From Liolophura sinensis (Eukaryota; Mollusca; Polyplacophora; Chitonida; Chitonidae), in contig NC_088300.1 of assembly GCF_032854445.1 (NCBI RefSeq), positions 3,536,001 to 3,600,000 on the forward strand: 64,000 nt of DNA, written 5' to 3'. The notes under the pieces are model-generated. The model saw only the letters and a list, made by a program, of their open reading frames with translations. It made no database searches and had not been told where the DNA came from. Made by a program: the position numbers and the translations under genes. Every line of letters starts with the position of its first letter. Within the stretch, counting starts at the first letter, position 1. This document shows positions 11,301-22,265 of the stretch, in pieces.

Positions 11301-13218
11301 GTCACATAATTGAAGTGTTCTCGAGTATGGCATATTTAGTTTAGTTTAGAAGAACAACATAAATACATACCATTTTATTCATATTTACTCACTTAAATTG
11401 CATGGAATATATGAATTGTTGCCACTTTTTCAATACATGCAAAATTTGATTACATGCAGTTTATGCCATTTCTTTCTCATTTTTTTAGGTACGTGTCCCA
11501 ACCCACGAGGATGGAACATGTTTGTTTTGGGAGTTTGCAACTGACTATTATGACATAGGTTTTGGTGTGAATTTTGAGTGGACAATCGCCCCTAGCAACC
11601 AGGTGAGCGTCCACGTGAGCGAGTCTAGTGATGAGGAAGACCTGGAGGATGAGGAAGGTGAGCACATTAACCAGTCATAACAGGGTTTACTGAATCAGGG
11701 CTTTATGAGCCAATCAGAATTCATTGTTATGCTCCAGGCACAATCAACCAGTTAATATGCTAAATTTGTAAAATGCACTACTGTGAACTGATGAACATAT
11801 ATTGTTAGAATAATAGTATGGGAAGAATTAACTAATCAGGAATCTAACTAACTAATCTAGCCTACAAATACTTATCTAGTCTAGGAATCTTCAGATGTAG
11901 CCAATGTATTGGTGATTATTACTACCTGCCTGCTATTACAAGGAAACACCAGTGTGGTGGGACCATGATAGGTCAGAAATACACAAGTTCACAGTGTCAC
12001 CTTATACGGTCAAGTATGTCACTCTTTGGAACAGTAACAAATTCTCAGCATTCCAACGAGAATCCTTGTTGAATGGCCATGCATCGCCACTTGCTGCCCC
12101 AAAGTTTATTTACATTCCAAACCCAAAACCATAGCTTCTGTGTTCATGATTCTGGAGACCAAGTATGGCTCTAGTTATTTCTGTCCCTTCTGCCCAGGAT
12201 TAAGAGTAAGGTGCAGGACAGATCAACACTGGCTCTCTGAAGTATAGTTTAAGATACAAATAACTCTTACGTTTTTGTTTCCATAGTAAACTTATCTTCA
12301 CAGCTTTTATTTGTTAATGATAAACCTACCATGTCTTCCTAATAGCTCATACCATGTGTTGATATTAAATGTGGCTGATACCATGTTTTGTATCCTGCTC
12401 ATACCATGTCTTGTTACTAAATGTAGCTGATATCATGTCTTGTAACCAGCCCAGACCATGTTCGGTTACTAAATGTAGCTGATATCATGTCGTGTAACCA
12501 GTCCAGACCGTGTCTTGTTACTAAATGTAGCTTACATCATGTCTTGTAACCAGCTCATAACATGTCTTATTACTAAATGTAGGTGATATCATGTCTTGCA
12601 ACCAGCCCACCCGATGTCTTGTTACTAAATGTAGCTGATATCGTGTCTTGTATCCAGCATGTACCACGTCTTATAACTAGCTAGTATCCAGCCCATACCA
12701 TGTCTTGTTACTAAATGTAGCTGATATTGTGTCCTGTATCCAGCCCATACCATGTCTTGTTACTAACTGTAGCTGATATTGTGTCTGGTATCCAGCCCAT
12801 ATCATGTGTTGCTGCTAATTGTATCATGTCTTGTAACCAGCTCATACCATATCCTGTTACTAAATGTTGCTGCTAACATGTCTTGTAACTAACTCATACC
12901 ATGTCTGGTAGTTATATGTAGCTCATAGCATGTCCTGTCAGTACATGTAGCTGAATACCATATGTTCTAACCCGCTCTACTTGTTCTGCAGTGGGTGCTG
13001 ATCCTGAAACCAAAGGTGATATTGAGCGAGGCAAGAAGAGAGATGACCGACCCCCAACTGACGAAATTATTCCTGTTTATCGACGGGACTGCCATGAAGA
13101 AGTGTACTGCGGGAGCCACACATATCCGGGCAGGGGCGTCTACTTGCTAAAGTTTGACAACTCCTACTCCTTGTGGCGATCAAAGACTCTGTATTACCGT
13201 GTCTATTACACAAGATGA
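8057..13218 (+). CDS. ACBD3-like: ACBD3/TMED8-type GOLD-domain protein, 3' part of gene (multi-exon)
   Basis: The exons read 8,057-8,357; then either 9,318-9,445 or 9,898-10,019; 11,489-11,657; and 12,992-13,218 (stop TGA). All boundaries obey AG/GT rules and keep phase. The first visible exon encodes a Gln-rich coiled segment ([19 protein letters not shown]) like that preceding the GOLD domain of ACBD3 (GCP60), a Golgi adaptor that binds giantin and PI4KB in vertebrates. The rest is a GOLD domain: [SM/SL]WTR motif, [17 protein letters not shown], acidic [10 protein letters not shown] loop, [13 protein letters not shown]-like block, and the C-terminus [17 protein letters not shown]. The acyl-CoA-binding exons are not in the window, so the gene begins beyond the left edge. 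TMED8 shares this GOLD domain; the Gln-rich segment favours ACBD3. Domain assignment is from memory of the family. Confidence 0.93.
8648..8667. repeat. Perfect 20-bp palindrome
   Basis: TTTACAGGCATGCCTGTAAA lies in the intron between the Gln-rich exon and exon A. Function unknown. Confidence 0.6.
9318..9445 (+). CDS. Alternative GOLD exon A
   Basis: Acceptor TTCTCCAG ends at 9,317 and donor GTGAGT starts at 9,446. The 128 nt enter at phase 1 and leave at phase 0. It encodes [14 protein letters not shown] and [11 protein letters not shown]. It is a paralogue of the exon at 9,898 (16 of 32 aligned residues identical by eye) and is the more diverged of the two from the vertebrate motif I recall. 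Confidence 0.88.
9898..10019 (+). CDS. Alternative GOLD exon B
   Basis: Acceptor TTGTAG ends at 9,897 and donor GTGAGT starts at 10,020. The 122 nt have the same phases as exon A (1 in, 0 out). It encodes [18 protein letters not shown] and [11 protein letters not shown]. The IAA-S-MWTR block resembles vertebrate ACBD3 as I recall it, so this is likely the ancestral version. The upstream AG at 9,879-9,880 would give an in-frame stop, which fixes the acceptor. Confidence 0.9.
10020..11488 (+). other. GOLD-gene intron with diverged A-rich repeats
   Basis: The stretch 10,290-10,540 holds loosely repeated ACAGAA/ATGAACAA words that leave the - strand open for about 150 codons of low-complexity sequence, judged non-coding. 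The stretch 11,270-11,345 looks like a decayed family-2 SINE tail (TAATTGAAGTGTTCTCGAGT compared with TAAGTGAAATATTCTTGAGT). Confidence 0.55.
11489..11657 (+). CDS. GOLD-domain core exon
   Basis: Acceptor TTTTTTAG ends at 11,488 and donor GTGAGC starts at 11,658; 169 nt, phase 0 to phase 1. It encodes the most conserved GOLD block ([25 protein letters not shown]) and the acidic loop. Confidence 0.93.
11658..12334 (+). other. Intron sequence before the 52-bp array
   Basis: No exon or repeat seen. Confidence 0.5.
12335..12965. repeat. 52-bp minisatellite in the last GOLD intron
   Basis: TTACTAAATGTAGCTGA recurs at 12,414, 12,466, 12,518 and 12,570 (52-bp steps), then more loosely. Units combine CATGTCTTG and TAACCAGC(C/T)CA words, about 11-12 copies. 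It ends just before the acceptor of the terminal exon. Confidence 0.88.
12992..13218 (+). CDS. GOLD gene terminal exon
   Basis: Acceptor TTCTGCAG ends at 12,991; phase 1 entry; stop TGA at 13,216-13,218. It encodes [30 protein letters not shown] and [17 protein letters not shown], the near-invariant C-terminus of this GOLD subfamily. Confidence 0.95.
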
Positions 13219-14840
13219 ACTCTAATGCCGACTCATTGATGTGTCAGTGTGTTCTCTGAGGCCGTGTTTTCTTTGAACAACCAGAGGTTGTCACATTTGG
13301 GATCTTCTGACCACGGCCTATCATAAGGCTTTTTGCATCTAGGTCCAGTACGTAGGTCCATAGATGTGTTCCCATGGTTACCGTATTTATATCTTTCATA
13401 ATGCTGTTTATGGCACATGATCATCTGTAAGATAAATCGGTGGACTGGTTTTGGTACCAAAACATATTCCACATTTTATTACATCAAAGATCATTCTTAT
13501 ATTTAAGCATAGACCTACTGGAAATCCTGGCTTTGAAAAATAGGTGCATCAATTTCTTTTTTATTTCTGTGTTCTTGTTTCTGTCTTTCTTTGAGATTGT
13601 GATACATGTATCAAGTGAATGATGTTAGGGTGTGAAGGGATGTCATGAGCAATTTGTATGCTCAGTATTAAAGTTTGGTGACATTCATGACTTGTGACAT
13701 TGGACAGTGTCCAAATCTGTGAAATCAATGTTCTCATGCTCATAGTCAATATTCAGTTACAGGCTCTATATTAAAGATTTAGCAACTTTATAATAGTGTA
13801 ATACTGGATTATTATTAGCCTTGTTTGGCTTTTACAATCCGTAACCATTATTCTTCTGTGAGACACTGTATATTAGTTTGGAACAGTGATATCAAGATCT
13901 TTTATGAAATTCCATTGAGCAGTGCAAATTTGGGGGAACATTGCTTTAATCTTGTATGTGGTTGCACAGGGTTCACATTGAACTTCTCCACAAGTACAGG
14001 TACGTACCAGCTGCTAAGTCATGTATTTGTGTTATTGTTGAGTCATTTGATAGCTTACTGATTCTGTCAGCTGATTTTATGAGGAATCGCATTGCAAGTA
14101 CATGTAACTTGTCCTGAACACAACCATGGCAGTGCAGCTTGCAGGCTATTTTGTGCCCACCTGTGGTGAAATTTCCAAACTTCTGACAGGTTAAATTTTA
14201 TGAACATTTCGAGCCCTGAACACATCTTACTTGTTGCCAATCAGTTAATCAGTCTGTACTACTAAGCTACAGATAAATACTCCAGATTCTGTTTTGGTAT
14301 CATGTGAGGCATTTGTCAGTATGACCACTAGATATTCGTTCCTGTATAAATTGTACTTGTGAATTGTCACGTCTGCCTTTTCGCACTGACATGTACACTA
14401 ACATTTTCTCATGACATACATCAAAATCTAAATTGTGCATGTAAAATTCCTTTTTCCTTGCTTCATCCAACCTCTGACACCGTAAGGATTGACTGATAAT
14501 GATAAGCCATCATCTCTCTTTGTTTTTGTACCTTTTATGTACCACACCTGATAGGTGTACTGGCTTATAGAGAGTGTGTGAATCACGGTTCATTATTGTG
14601 TTTGTCACATGGCCTTTGTGCTGGGCACCAGTTTGGCCAGCATTAACTGTCAATGTGCCAATGTGTAAATTTCCTGTATTATTGACAAAGGTTAGCTGAG
14701 GGGATATATATATATATATATAATGTATGTGGGTTAACCCGAAAATGTCCGGTACCTTTCTGTTACTGAACATGTGCTCTTTGTGATGAGATAGGGTTCT
14801 TGCTGAAACTGTAATAAAGAATGATACTGTTCTGCAGAAA
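13219..14840 (+). other. Probable 3' UTR of the GOLD gene
   Basis: No coding signal. A canonical AATAAA lies at 14,813-14,818; a further one near 15,069 could also serve. A short TA run is at about 14,707-14,722. Confidence 0.5.
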
Positions 14841-16600
14841 TCTTTTTGTGCTTCATTTGTTCTTTCAGTTGAACGAATGTTGGAGGTTCTAATCAAGTTT
14901 TCACTCTTTAGGGAGTACCTTCAAGTCAGTTACCCTTGTCAGGTAACCTTGTGAAGAGCAGTGGTTTACTGCAGTTCACTCACATTTCCTTCTCTCATAC
15001 ACCTGACTGGTGTTGCATAAATGAAAAATGTGTGCAGCATCAAGAAAATGAATCAGATTAGTAAAAAAATAAATCTTGTGTAATAACAAATGCTGGCTTC
15101 GATTTTGACGCATTCTCGACGTAAGGCTGTACATTTGAACCCAGTTCATGTGATGATGTGGAGAAATATGGCAACTTTGGACATGGTATAGCCTATCACT
15201 TAACAGCACACTACTCATGTCCATTGTTTCCATGAAGTATTCTTGATGATATTGTAATATAGGTATTTGTCGTGTTGCAAAGAATTTGTACTTTCATCCA
15301 TAAACCGAATGCACAAGTCGAGCTTTCCACACCCAGGTGGGTGGTGGAGGAGTGTGTGTCTATGAGGGTTGGCTTAAATTCACTAGGAGGGAGGTTGGTT
15401 CCATCCCAGCCCCGGCCAGGGAAATCTGTGAGATTCGCCCAAAGCCACTGTTCTTGGTAGCAATACGAGGTGGACAGCATATTGTGTGTAATACAAATAT
15501 GGGCCCCACAATCAATGGAGACTGTTCTCTACTTCTCTTTAAAGGTAACTATCTTCCGTTTACATGTTTTTAATCGATTGGGATGTTAGTTTTATTAGTT
15601 AAACTTGTATTTACGAATTTGACTTTGGACGTTGATAAATACCGGGTAAATACGTCGCTTTAATACTACTGTTCTAAAGGTCATGTAGGTCGTCAATGAG
15701 TTTGCTCGCTGTTTCAAAAGAGGCCTTGAATAGACAAGAACCTGTTTCAGGTTTCCTCAATTTTCAAACCTGACAGCCACTGAAGAACTGCGAGCCTCCA
15801 CAAATGCCTTCTACGCCAATAAAAAAATAAGCCAGTAATTAAACTGTAAATAACCATTGCCCTCGTCTTACCTGACCTGTCACCCATCATAGTTTAAACA
15901 GCGTTTGGGTATGAAACGTTGAAAAATGTATTTCAGAAAGAAAAAATGGACATGCGATATGAGTGAAAATTCGATCGGTCGTTGTGCACTACAGTCCTAT
16001 CTGACTACACTGTAGGCCTAGGTCAATACTCCGTTAAATTCCGATGGTATGCTTATTTGAAGGAAACTGAACTGAGTGTGTGTAAGTATTCATAGTTTTA
16101 AAGCGATATAATCGCTCTGAGGCAATCATTTCTCTGGTCACGTGACCAGAGTACTGGCGGTGAAAAGAAAGCGAATTTATCCCAGGTCATAGGCACTTAG
16201 GACGATTTTAACTTAAGAAAAAAATGAAAAACATAGCTTTTATATAGGTAAGAAATTCTTCCTTGAAAAGTAATCAGAATGTGTCTACCCTTCAGATATC
16301 AGGGTGCCAAGGAAATTTTTTTTTTTAAACTTCAGCAATCGGCAAAAATCAGCATTTCGCCCATATAGCTCTATGCTATGTATCACCTGCTTATTTCCAG
16401 GAACTCGGATGTTCGAACCTAAGAATAGAAATAACAATGTTCTCCAAGAACGCGATACGCGATTGCTCAGGATGGCAACTCTGTATCCACTGTGTGTTAT
16501 GGTTGAAGTCGTCGAAGGTTGCTGTATTCGACGGTGGATAGAATCACGTAGGCCTACGTTTTTGTACTTTGCCGTAAGTTTTGTGGGGACTTCCACTTCA
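14841..16600. other. Intergenic region between two convergent genes
   Basis: No gene supported. The stretch 15,330-15,430 may be a decayed SINE head (GGTTCCATCCC as a B-box-like word) but has no second copy here. A 20-bp E-box palindrome is at 16,132. Confidence 0.5.
16132..16151. promoter_or_regulatory. Perfect palindrome with E-box / CLEAR-like core
   Basis: CTCTGGTCACGTGACCAGAG is fully self-complementary and contains GTCACGTGAC, the core bound by bHLH-Zip factors of the USF/TFE3/TFEB type. It lies between the 3' ends of two genes, so any role would be as a distal element. Confidence 0.4.
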
Positions 16601-16609
16601 GTCCAGACA

Positions 16610-16905
16610 TTTTCGTATCTTTGTTACACACTGCATCATGGTGACGGCTTTGTTACACTCGGCATCATGGTGACATCTTTGTCACACACGGCATCAGGGT
16701 GATATCTTTGTTACACAAGGCATCAGGGTGACGTCTTTGTTACACACGGTATGATGGAAACACCTTTGTTACACACGGCATCATGGTGACGTTTTTGTTA
16801 CTCACGGCATCATGGTAACATCTTTGTTACACACGGCATCATGGTGACATCTTTGTTACACACGGCATCATGGTGACATCTTTGTTACACACGGCGTCAT
16901 GGTGA
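16610..16905. repeat. 29-bp minisatellite, about 10 units
   Basis: The unit contains TTTGTTACACACGGCATCAT; starts at 16,621 and 16,650 show the 29-bp step. It lies just beyond the 3' end of the SAM-domain gene. Confidence 0.88.
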
Positions 16906-17204
16906 CAAGTCATCGTTTGTCCCCAGACACGCGATACAGTTAACGGACATGAACAACTCCACGTAGGGTAACTACCATGCTTTCCATACATGCCTTTAGC
17001 AGAGAAAAGAAATGAAGATGCTCAGAGAACATGTACATTCTAAAGGCAAAGTTGTGTGTTTATTTAGATATCAGGTTTATTATAGACAAAACTGTGAGAG
17101 AGTGAAAAGGGGATCTGTCGATTTTCGAGAGCATTTTGGAAAGTAAGAAACTGTGAAGATTTTGAGACTACTTGTACAGTTGATTGTGTAATTGTGTAAA
17201 TCAT

Positions 17205-17393
17205 CTAATCTGTGAATTTATCAAAATAATCCCTGTTTTCTTTCATGAACATGGCGTAAGTGAGGGAATCGGACTTCTTTCCTGTGACACTCTTTCTTAG
17301 CAGATACAGTATTTTAACATCTGGAATGGCCGTCACCTCTTCGTTGTCATATTTCCGAACTCCCAACAACATCCGGATGGATTCCGTCAGCTC
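17205..17393 (-). CDS. SAMD15-like exon 3
   Basis: Sixty-two codons plus TAG. It begins ELTESIRMLLGVRKYDNEE, the last SAM helix, and ends FDKFTD. Antisense and upstream open frames in this stretch are shadows. Confidence 0.87.
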   Translation of the reverse strand, partial: ELTESIRMLLGVRKYDNEEVTAIPDVKILYLLRKSVTGKKSDSLTYAMFMKENRDYFDKFTD

Positions 17394-18838
17394 CTGTAAC
17401 AGCCAACAGAAACCCATGAATGCTTGGAGCAGAAAACATATAAATGACCACACATTGCTTAACTTTTGCATCAGTAAATACTCGAACAATGGAAAGGAGG
17501 CATAGGCCGGTGATGTGGCACTACTGTGAAGCAGTGGACATTGAGAGCAACAAATACAATACGGATGACGTCCACGAATGAGGTATACGGATGACCGCCG
17601 GTTGCCGGCGGTCGAATCTGGCTCCAATAAAACCCACCGGCTGTATGAGAACATGGCCGGCGGTGCACCGCCGATCGGCATTGGTGAAGTGTTGACTTTC
17701 ACGGTCATCGCTGGTATGCGAACACTCGAGCCGCCGGTACTGGCGTCCAGTTACCGGCAGTCTTGCGCCGGGTACATGAGAAGGCTTTACGTCCGAATGC
17801 GTTAATGTGACGTCATTATAGTGATCTGGCACAGGTAACTTTGAAAACTTTTGCCAGATGACCATTAAGTGCAAAGAGGCTGTTCGGAATACAGCAAGGT
17901 TCATAATAACAAAACAATACTCTGACGTCAACAGCTGAAATGTTGTATCGGCCAGTAGGCCTATAGCACAGAACAGTTAGGAGGATTGTGTGTACAGAAC
18001 CACACGGATGGGAATCGTTCAGCAAACATGTCACCGTTTTCTTGTGTAAACGTGGCATGGAAAGAATAATACGACCACCCATTAATAATGTCCAAATATA
18101 TCAGGATTTATAGATATGTTCCAATAGAAATGATGTGGCGCGTTCATACCAGAATATCTATTAAGTTGTAAATCCCAATGAGAGGCAATCTGGTCGCTTC
18201 CATCAGGATAAGATGACGACCCGTTATGAAATTTTCCCGGAAGCATTCCTGAAAATATACACCAGGCATATTAATAGGGTAGGTGGAAGTGTTCTGGGTG
18301 CTATTCTAATGTGATTTAACACGACATGCATGGGTCTATGTGAATGTTGGCATATAATTTTATCATGTAAAAGATCTCTACACGGATTAGCCGGATGTTG
18401 ATACACACAAACATACATACACACATGTATTCACCCATTGTGGTAAGAATCTCCTGTTTCTAGATAACCTACATTAAGTAAAACCAGTGGTCATTTCCAC
18501 AAATTTCGGAAGTTTTGAATAAGTATGTTTTAACACGCAAGAAAAGTATGTGAAATCTGTCGACATTTGAGCGCTCGGGACCATAAACTATTGAAGCTCT
18601 GAATATTGACTTTAGTCAAAAATCCATTTGTGGAACCGATCTTAGCTGGCACTTACGCTACCTTCAACGTTTGTTTACTTTTAAAAAGCTTACATTACTA
18701 CGGGATGTGGCAACCCACCTTGTACTGAGGAAATCCTATCTCCTCAATCCAATCCGCCACACGGTCACAATCCCAGTCAAGGCATTCAGGAATATCATTG
18801 TCCACGAATATTGTCGGAATCGGCGTTTTTGACGACAT
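17205..18838 (-). CDS. SAMD15-like: SAM-domain protein, SAMD15-like, complete three-exon gene
   Basis: Exons on - are 18,838-18,719 (120 nt, start ATG), 18,248-18,150 (99 nt) and 17,393-17,205 (189 nt, stop TAG). Both introns are phase 0 with GT/AG ends (donors GTGGGT and GTATGA; acceptors TTTTCAG and TTACAG). The 135-aa product is almost entirely one sterile alpha motif (about residues 22-85): VADWIEEIGFPQYK, ECFRENFITGRHLI, LPLIGIYNLIDIL, SIRMLLG. A tail of about 50 residues (KKSDSLTYAMFMKE) follows. SAM domains mediate protein-protein interaction. The motif order and tail resemble SAMD15, whose human form is far longer, from memory. The partner and cellular role are unknown. AATAAA on - occurs near 17,058-17,063, downstream of the stop. 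Confidence 0.87.
18150..18248 (-). CDS. SAMD15-like exon 2
   Basis: Thirty-three codons, phase 0 at both ends, covering the central SAM helices (ECFRENFITGRHLILMEATR). Confidence 0.87.
18719..18838 (-). CDS. SAMD15-like exon 1
   Basis: Forty codons from ATG (MSSKTPIPTIF) to FPQYK; the donor GTGGGT reads immediately downstream on -. The start is the first ATG and the frame contains the N-terminal SAM helix. Confidence 0.85.
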
Positions 18839-18839
18839 T

Positions 18840-19520
18840 TTGGACGTCAATAGCAGTCATTGTTTTATGACGCCACGTTTTATGACGTCGACAACAACGT
18901 CACTCAGCCAATTAAATCAGTAGCCCGATTCACCAAGCTCACGTAGCGTTACGTTCACGAAGCTACTGTATAACGACGACGTACTACCTACACTTCGTGA
19001 AACGGACCCCAGATAGCTTGCCTGTGCAGTAGAGAAAATGTATAGCGTCACATATAGTAGCCGAGGTTAAATATAGTTAGCTTACCAATAAACTTCCATC
19101 AGTACTTTGTTAACATTCCCAGGGCATGAGAATACTCCCATCTCTAACAATTTTGCTGCACACAGTCTTTGTGTATTACAATGGGAATGTCAGTAATACT
19201 CACATTCTGAATAAGTCCATAAAGAACTACTTTGATGTCAAAACATCTGTACCTTAAAAGCAAGGCGAATTGATAAAGACTGGGATAGTCTGAATTGCTT
19301 TCCTAAATTGTGAAAATATTGCAGTGAATTAAAACCGATACTGTACGTTTCGTCAGAGTATACCGGAACAAAATATTTCTGTCCCTTCCACTTTGCCTGA
19401 TGTTACGTCACCCATGAACACATGACGTCATCAGGCCTCTTGGCGTCATCTCAGCATAAATGCCTTACTCAACGTCACATCTGCCTGATTCGACGTCATT
19501 AGGGAATATTATCACGTCAC
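18840..19520. promoter_or_regulatory. CRE-like site cluster at the SAMD15-like 5' end
   Basis: Upstream of the - strand start codon there are TATGACGTCG near 18,888 and, in about 130 bp (19,400-19,515), six CGTCA-type half-sites or sites, including a full TGACGTCA near 19,423. These resemble CREB/CREM/ATF binding sites. Functional use is inference. Confidence 0.4.
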
Positions 19521-20984
19521 ATCTGGAAAATTTTACGGAAACATCCGAAGATTTTGTTTTTCAAGGAATCTTCAGTTATATGGGTTGAATAGTGTTATTC
19601 ATCAAAATCCTATTGAAACATAGTGTTAGGCTTACTCCGTAGGATTTCTTTCATAGCATTGTAATATTTGTACACAATTTGTATTCTGACCAGAGTGGAA
19701 CTTTAATGGATTAGTGTTTTAATTGATTTAGCTAATGGTCCTAATTACAAAGACTACAACCTCTTTAAAGAACATAATAATTAGAAGAGCTTATGAAAAA
19801 CGCAATGGTGTTCCAAAATTTTTGAAAACTATGATATTCTAATAGAAGACGTATTAAAACTCTTTGAGTTTAATCTTTTGCTTATTTAAAGTATTCAGTT
19901 ACATGTGTGCAAGTTTATGAGTTTCAAAGCATTATGGTTGAAAACTAGAGAGAAATACAAATATTTCACCACACGGCAGTATAAGCAACAGAAAGGGAGA
20001 AACAAAGCAAACACACTATACTATATATCACAACGATTCACATATAAACACTGTCACGGGAAAATTCACATGCAAACACTATATCAGGGCAATCCTCATA
20101 CGTAAGGCTGGGGGTAAAGTACAAGAACTGCAAGAATTCGGTATCTGAGGTACATCTGATGCTTTATTGACGACATCTGTGGGTAAGAGAAATACAGAGG
20201 TTCATCTGGACAGTCAATGTGACTTCACGGTGGCAGCATGGGTGGACGAGCTACAGTGGGCATCCAAAGCTACATGCACGCTTTCAGCTTTAACTCCTTA
20301 TATAGGCTGATTGTACAGAAGTTTGCCACAACGCCATGTTTAAATATCTTCTTCGACTATCCGTGACTTGGCTGTGGGCCAACTCCATTCCATACAGAAT
20401 TTTACAACAAACCGATGAAACAATAAACATGACTTCTATTGCTTTTGTATAGTTCTACATAAATGAAATGGTTAGCTATCTCAGGTACCTGAACAAGAGA
20501 AAATCACGAATCATATTTTTCGTAAAAATCCGTGACGACAAGAATTATGCAATGCGCTGATAATGATGTAATACAATTATACTGTCAACTAGAGTGACAT
20601 CTGCGGTAATTATCATGCAAAAAGTTACTTTGACTCCCTATGATATGATTGACATGTACAGTGACAAAGGACTTTACCTGTGGGTGAGAGAAATACAGAG
20701 GTTCAGCTGGACAGTCAACGTGACTTCACGGTGGCAGCATGAACGGGCGCACTACAGCGGACACCCGAAGTTACCCTCGCACCTTCCTATCCAACGATTA
20801 CACTGACCAGTTAAACACTCTTACACCCACATACAGAATTATGTCAGAGAACATTAGAAATCACACAAATACATATATGTATATACTTCTGCCATACTTT
20901 AACATTTTAATATCTCACATAGGCGACTAGCTACGAGCTGCAGCGACTGTGAAACTATGCATACGTCTGCGGTCGATTTACGGA
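19521..20984. repeat. Intergenic DNA with a direct duplication of about 100 bp
   Basis: The stretch 20,182-20,290 (GAGAAATACAGAGGTTCATC) and 20,681-20,790 (GAGAAATACAGAGGTTCAGC) are direct repeats about 500 bp apart, roughly 85% alike. A lone unit of the array that begins at 20,985 sits at 20,046-20,100, just before the first copy. This may be an unrecognised mobile element with terminal direct repeats. No gene seen. Confidence 0.6.
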
Positions 20985-22265
20985 TCTTCCGACACATGCA
21001 CACACTGTATCAGGACAATTCACATAGACACACTATATCAGGACAATCCACATACACATAGTAAAACAGGACAATTTGCATGCAGACACCACATGAGGAC
21101 TATTCACATGGACACACTATATCAGGATAAATTCACATGGACACATTATATCAGGATAAATTCACATGCACACTATCAGGTCAATTGACATGCACACACT
21201 ATATCAGGTCAATTCACATGCACACAGTATATCAGGACAATTCACATACACACAATAACAGGATAATCCACATACTATATCAGGAGAATCCACATGGACA
21301 CACTATATTAGGTCAATTCACATACACACACCATATCAGGACAAGTTACACACACTATATCAGCACGATTCACACACACTATATTACGACAAATTACATA
21401 CACACGCTGTATCAGCACGATTCACATACACACACTACATCAGAACGATTCACATACACAAACAATATCAGCACGATTCGCATACACAAACTATATCAGC
21501 ACGATTCACATACACAAACTATATCAGGACAAATTACAAACACACACTATATCAGCACGATTCACATACACAAACTATATCAGCACGATTCACATACACA
21601 CACTATAATAGCACGATTCACATACACACACAATATCAGGACAATTTACATTCACACACTATATCAGTAGGATTCACATATACGCATTATATCAGAACAG
21701 TCCAGATGTACACATCCTATATTAGGAAACTAAACACACATACCCTATATCAGGTTTATCATACGGGACGATCGACGTGTAGACATCATACAGGGCAATC
21801 CACGTTTACACATTATACGGGACAATCCACGAGTACACATCATACGGGACAATCCACGTGTACACATCAAACGTAACAATCCACTTGTACACATCAAACG
21901 GAACAATCTATTTGTACACATTATACAGCACAATTCACGTGTACAAATCACACGGGGACAATCCACGTGTACACATCATACGGGGACAATACAAATGCAC
22001 ACATTATATGAGAACAATCCACGTGTACACATCATACGGGGACAATACAAATGCACACATTATATGAGGACAATCCACGTGTACACATCATACGGGGACA
22101 ATACAAATGCACACATTATATGAGGACAATCCACGTGTACACATCATACGGGGACAATACAAATGCACACATTATATGAGGGCAATCCACGTGTACACAT
22201 CATACGGGGACAATATAAATGCACACATTATATGAGGACAATCCACGTGGACATTCCGGTGTATA
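20985..22265. repeat. 28-30-bp minisatellite with a 56-bp higher-order section
   Basis: Left part (to about 21,740): units of roughly 30 bp built on ACACACTATATCAGGACAAT. Right part: CAATCCACGTGTACACATCA recurs at 21,959, 22,015, 22,071, 22,127, 22,183 and 22,239, exact 56-bp steps made of two diverged 28-bp halves. The right part is nearly homogeneous, suggesting recent expansion. Confidence 0.9.

Noticed and set aside
17205-17708. 167-codon - strand frame as an independent gene
   Set aside because: Only its last 62 codons are coding (SAMD15-like exon 3); the rest is intron read-through.
21137-21670. 177-codon Thr/His/Tyr-rich frame
   Set aside because: Low-complexity translation of the CACACACTATATCA array.
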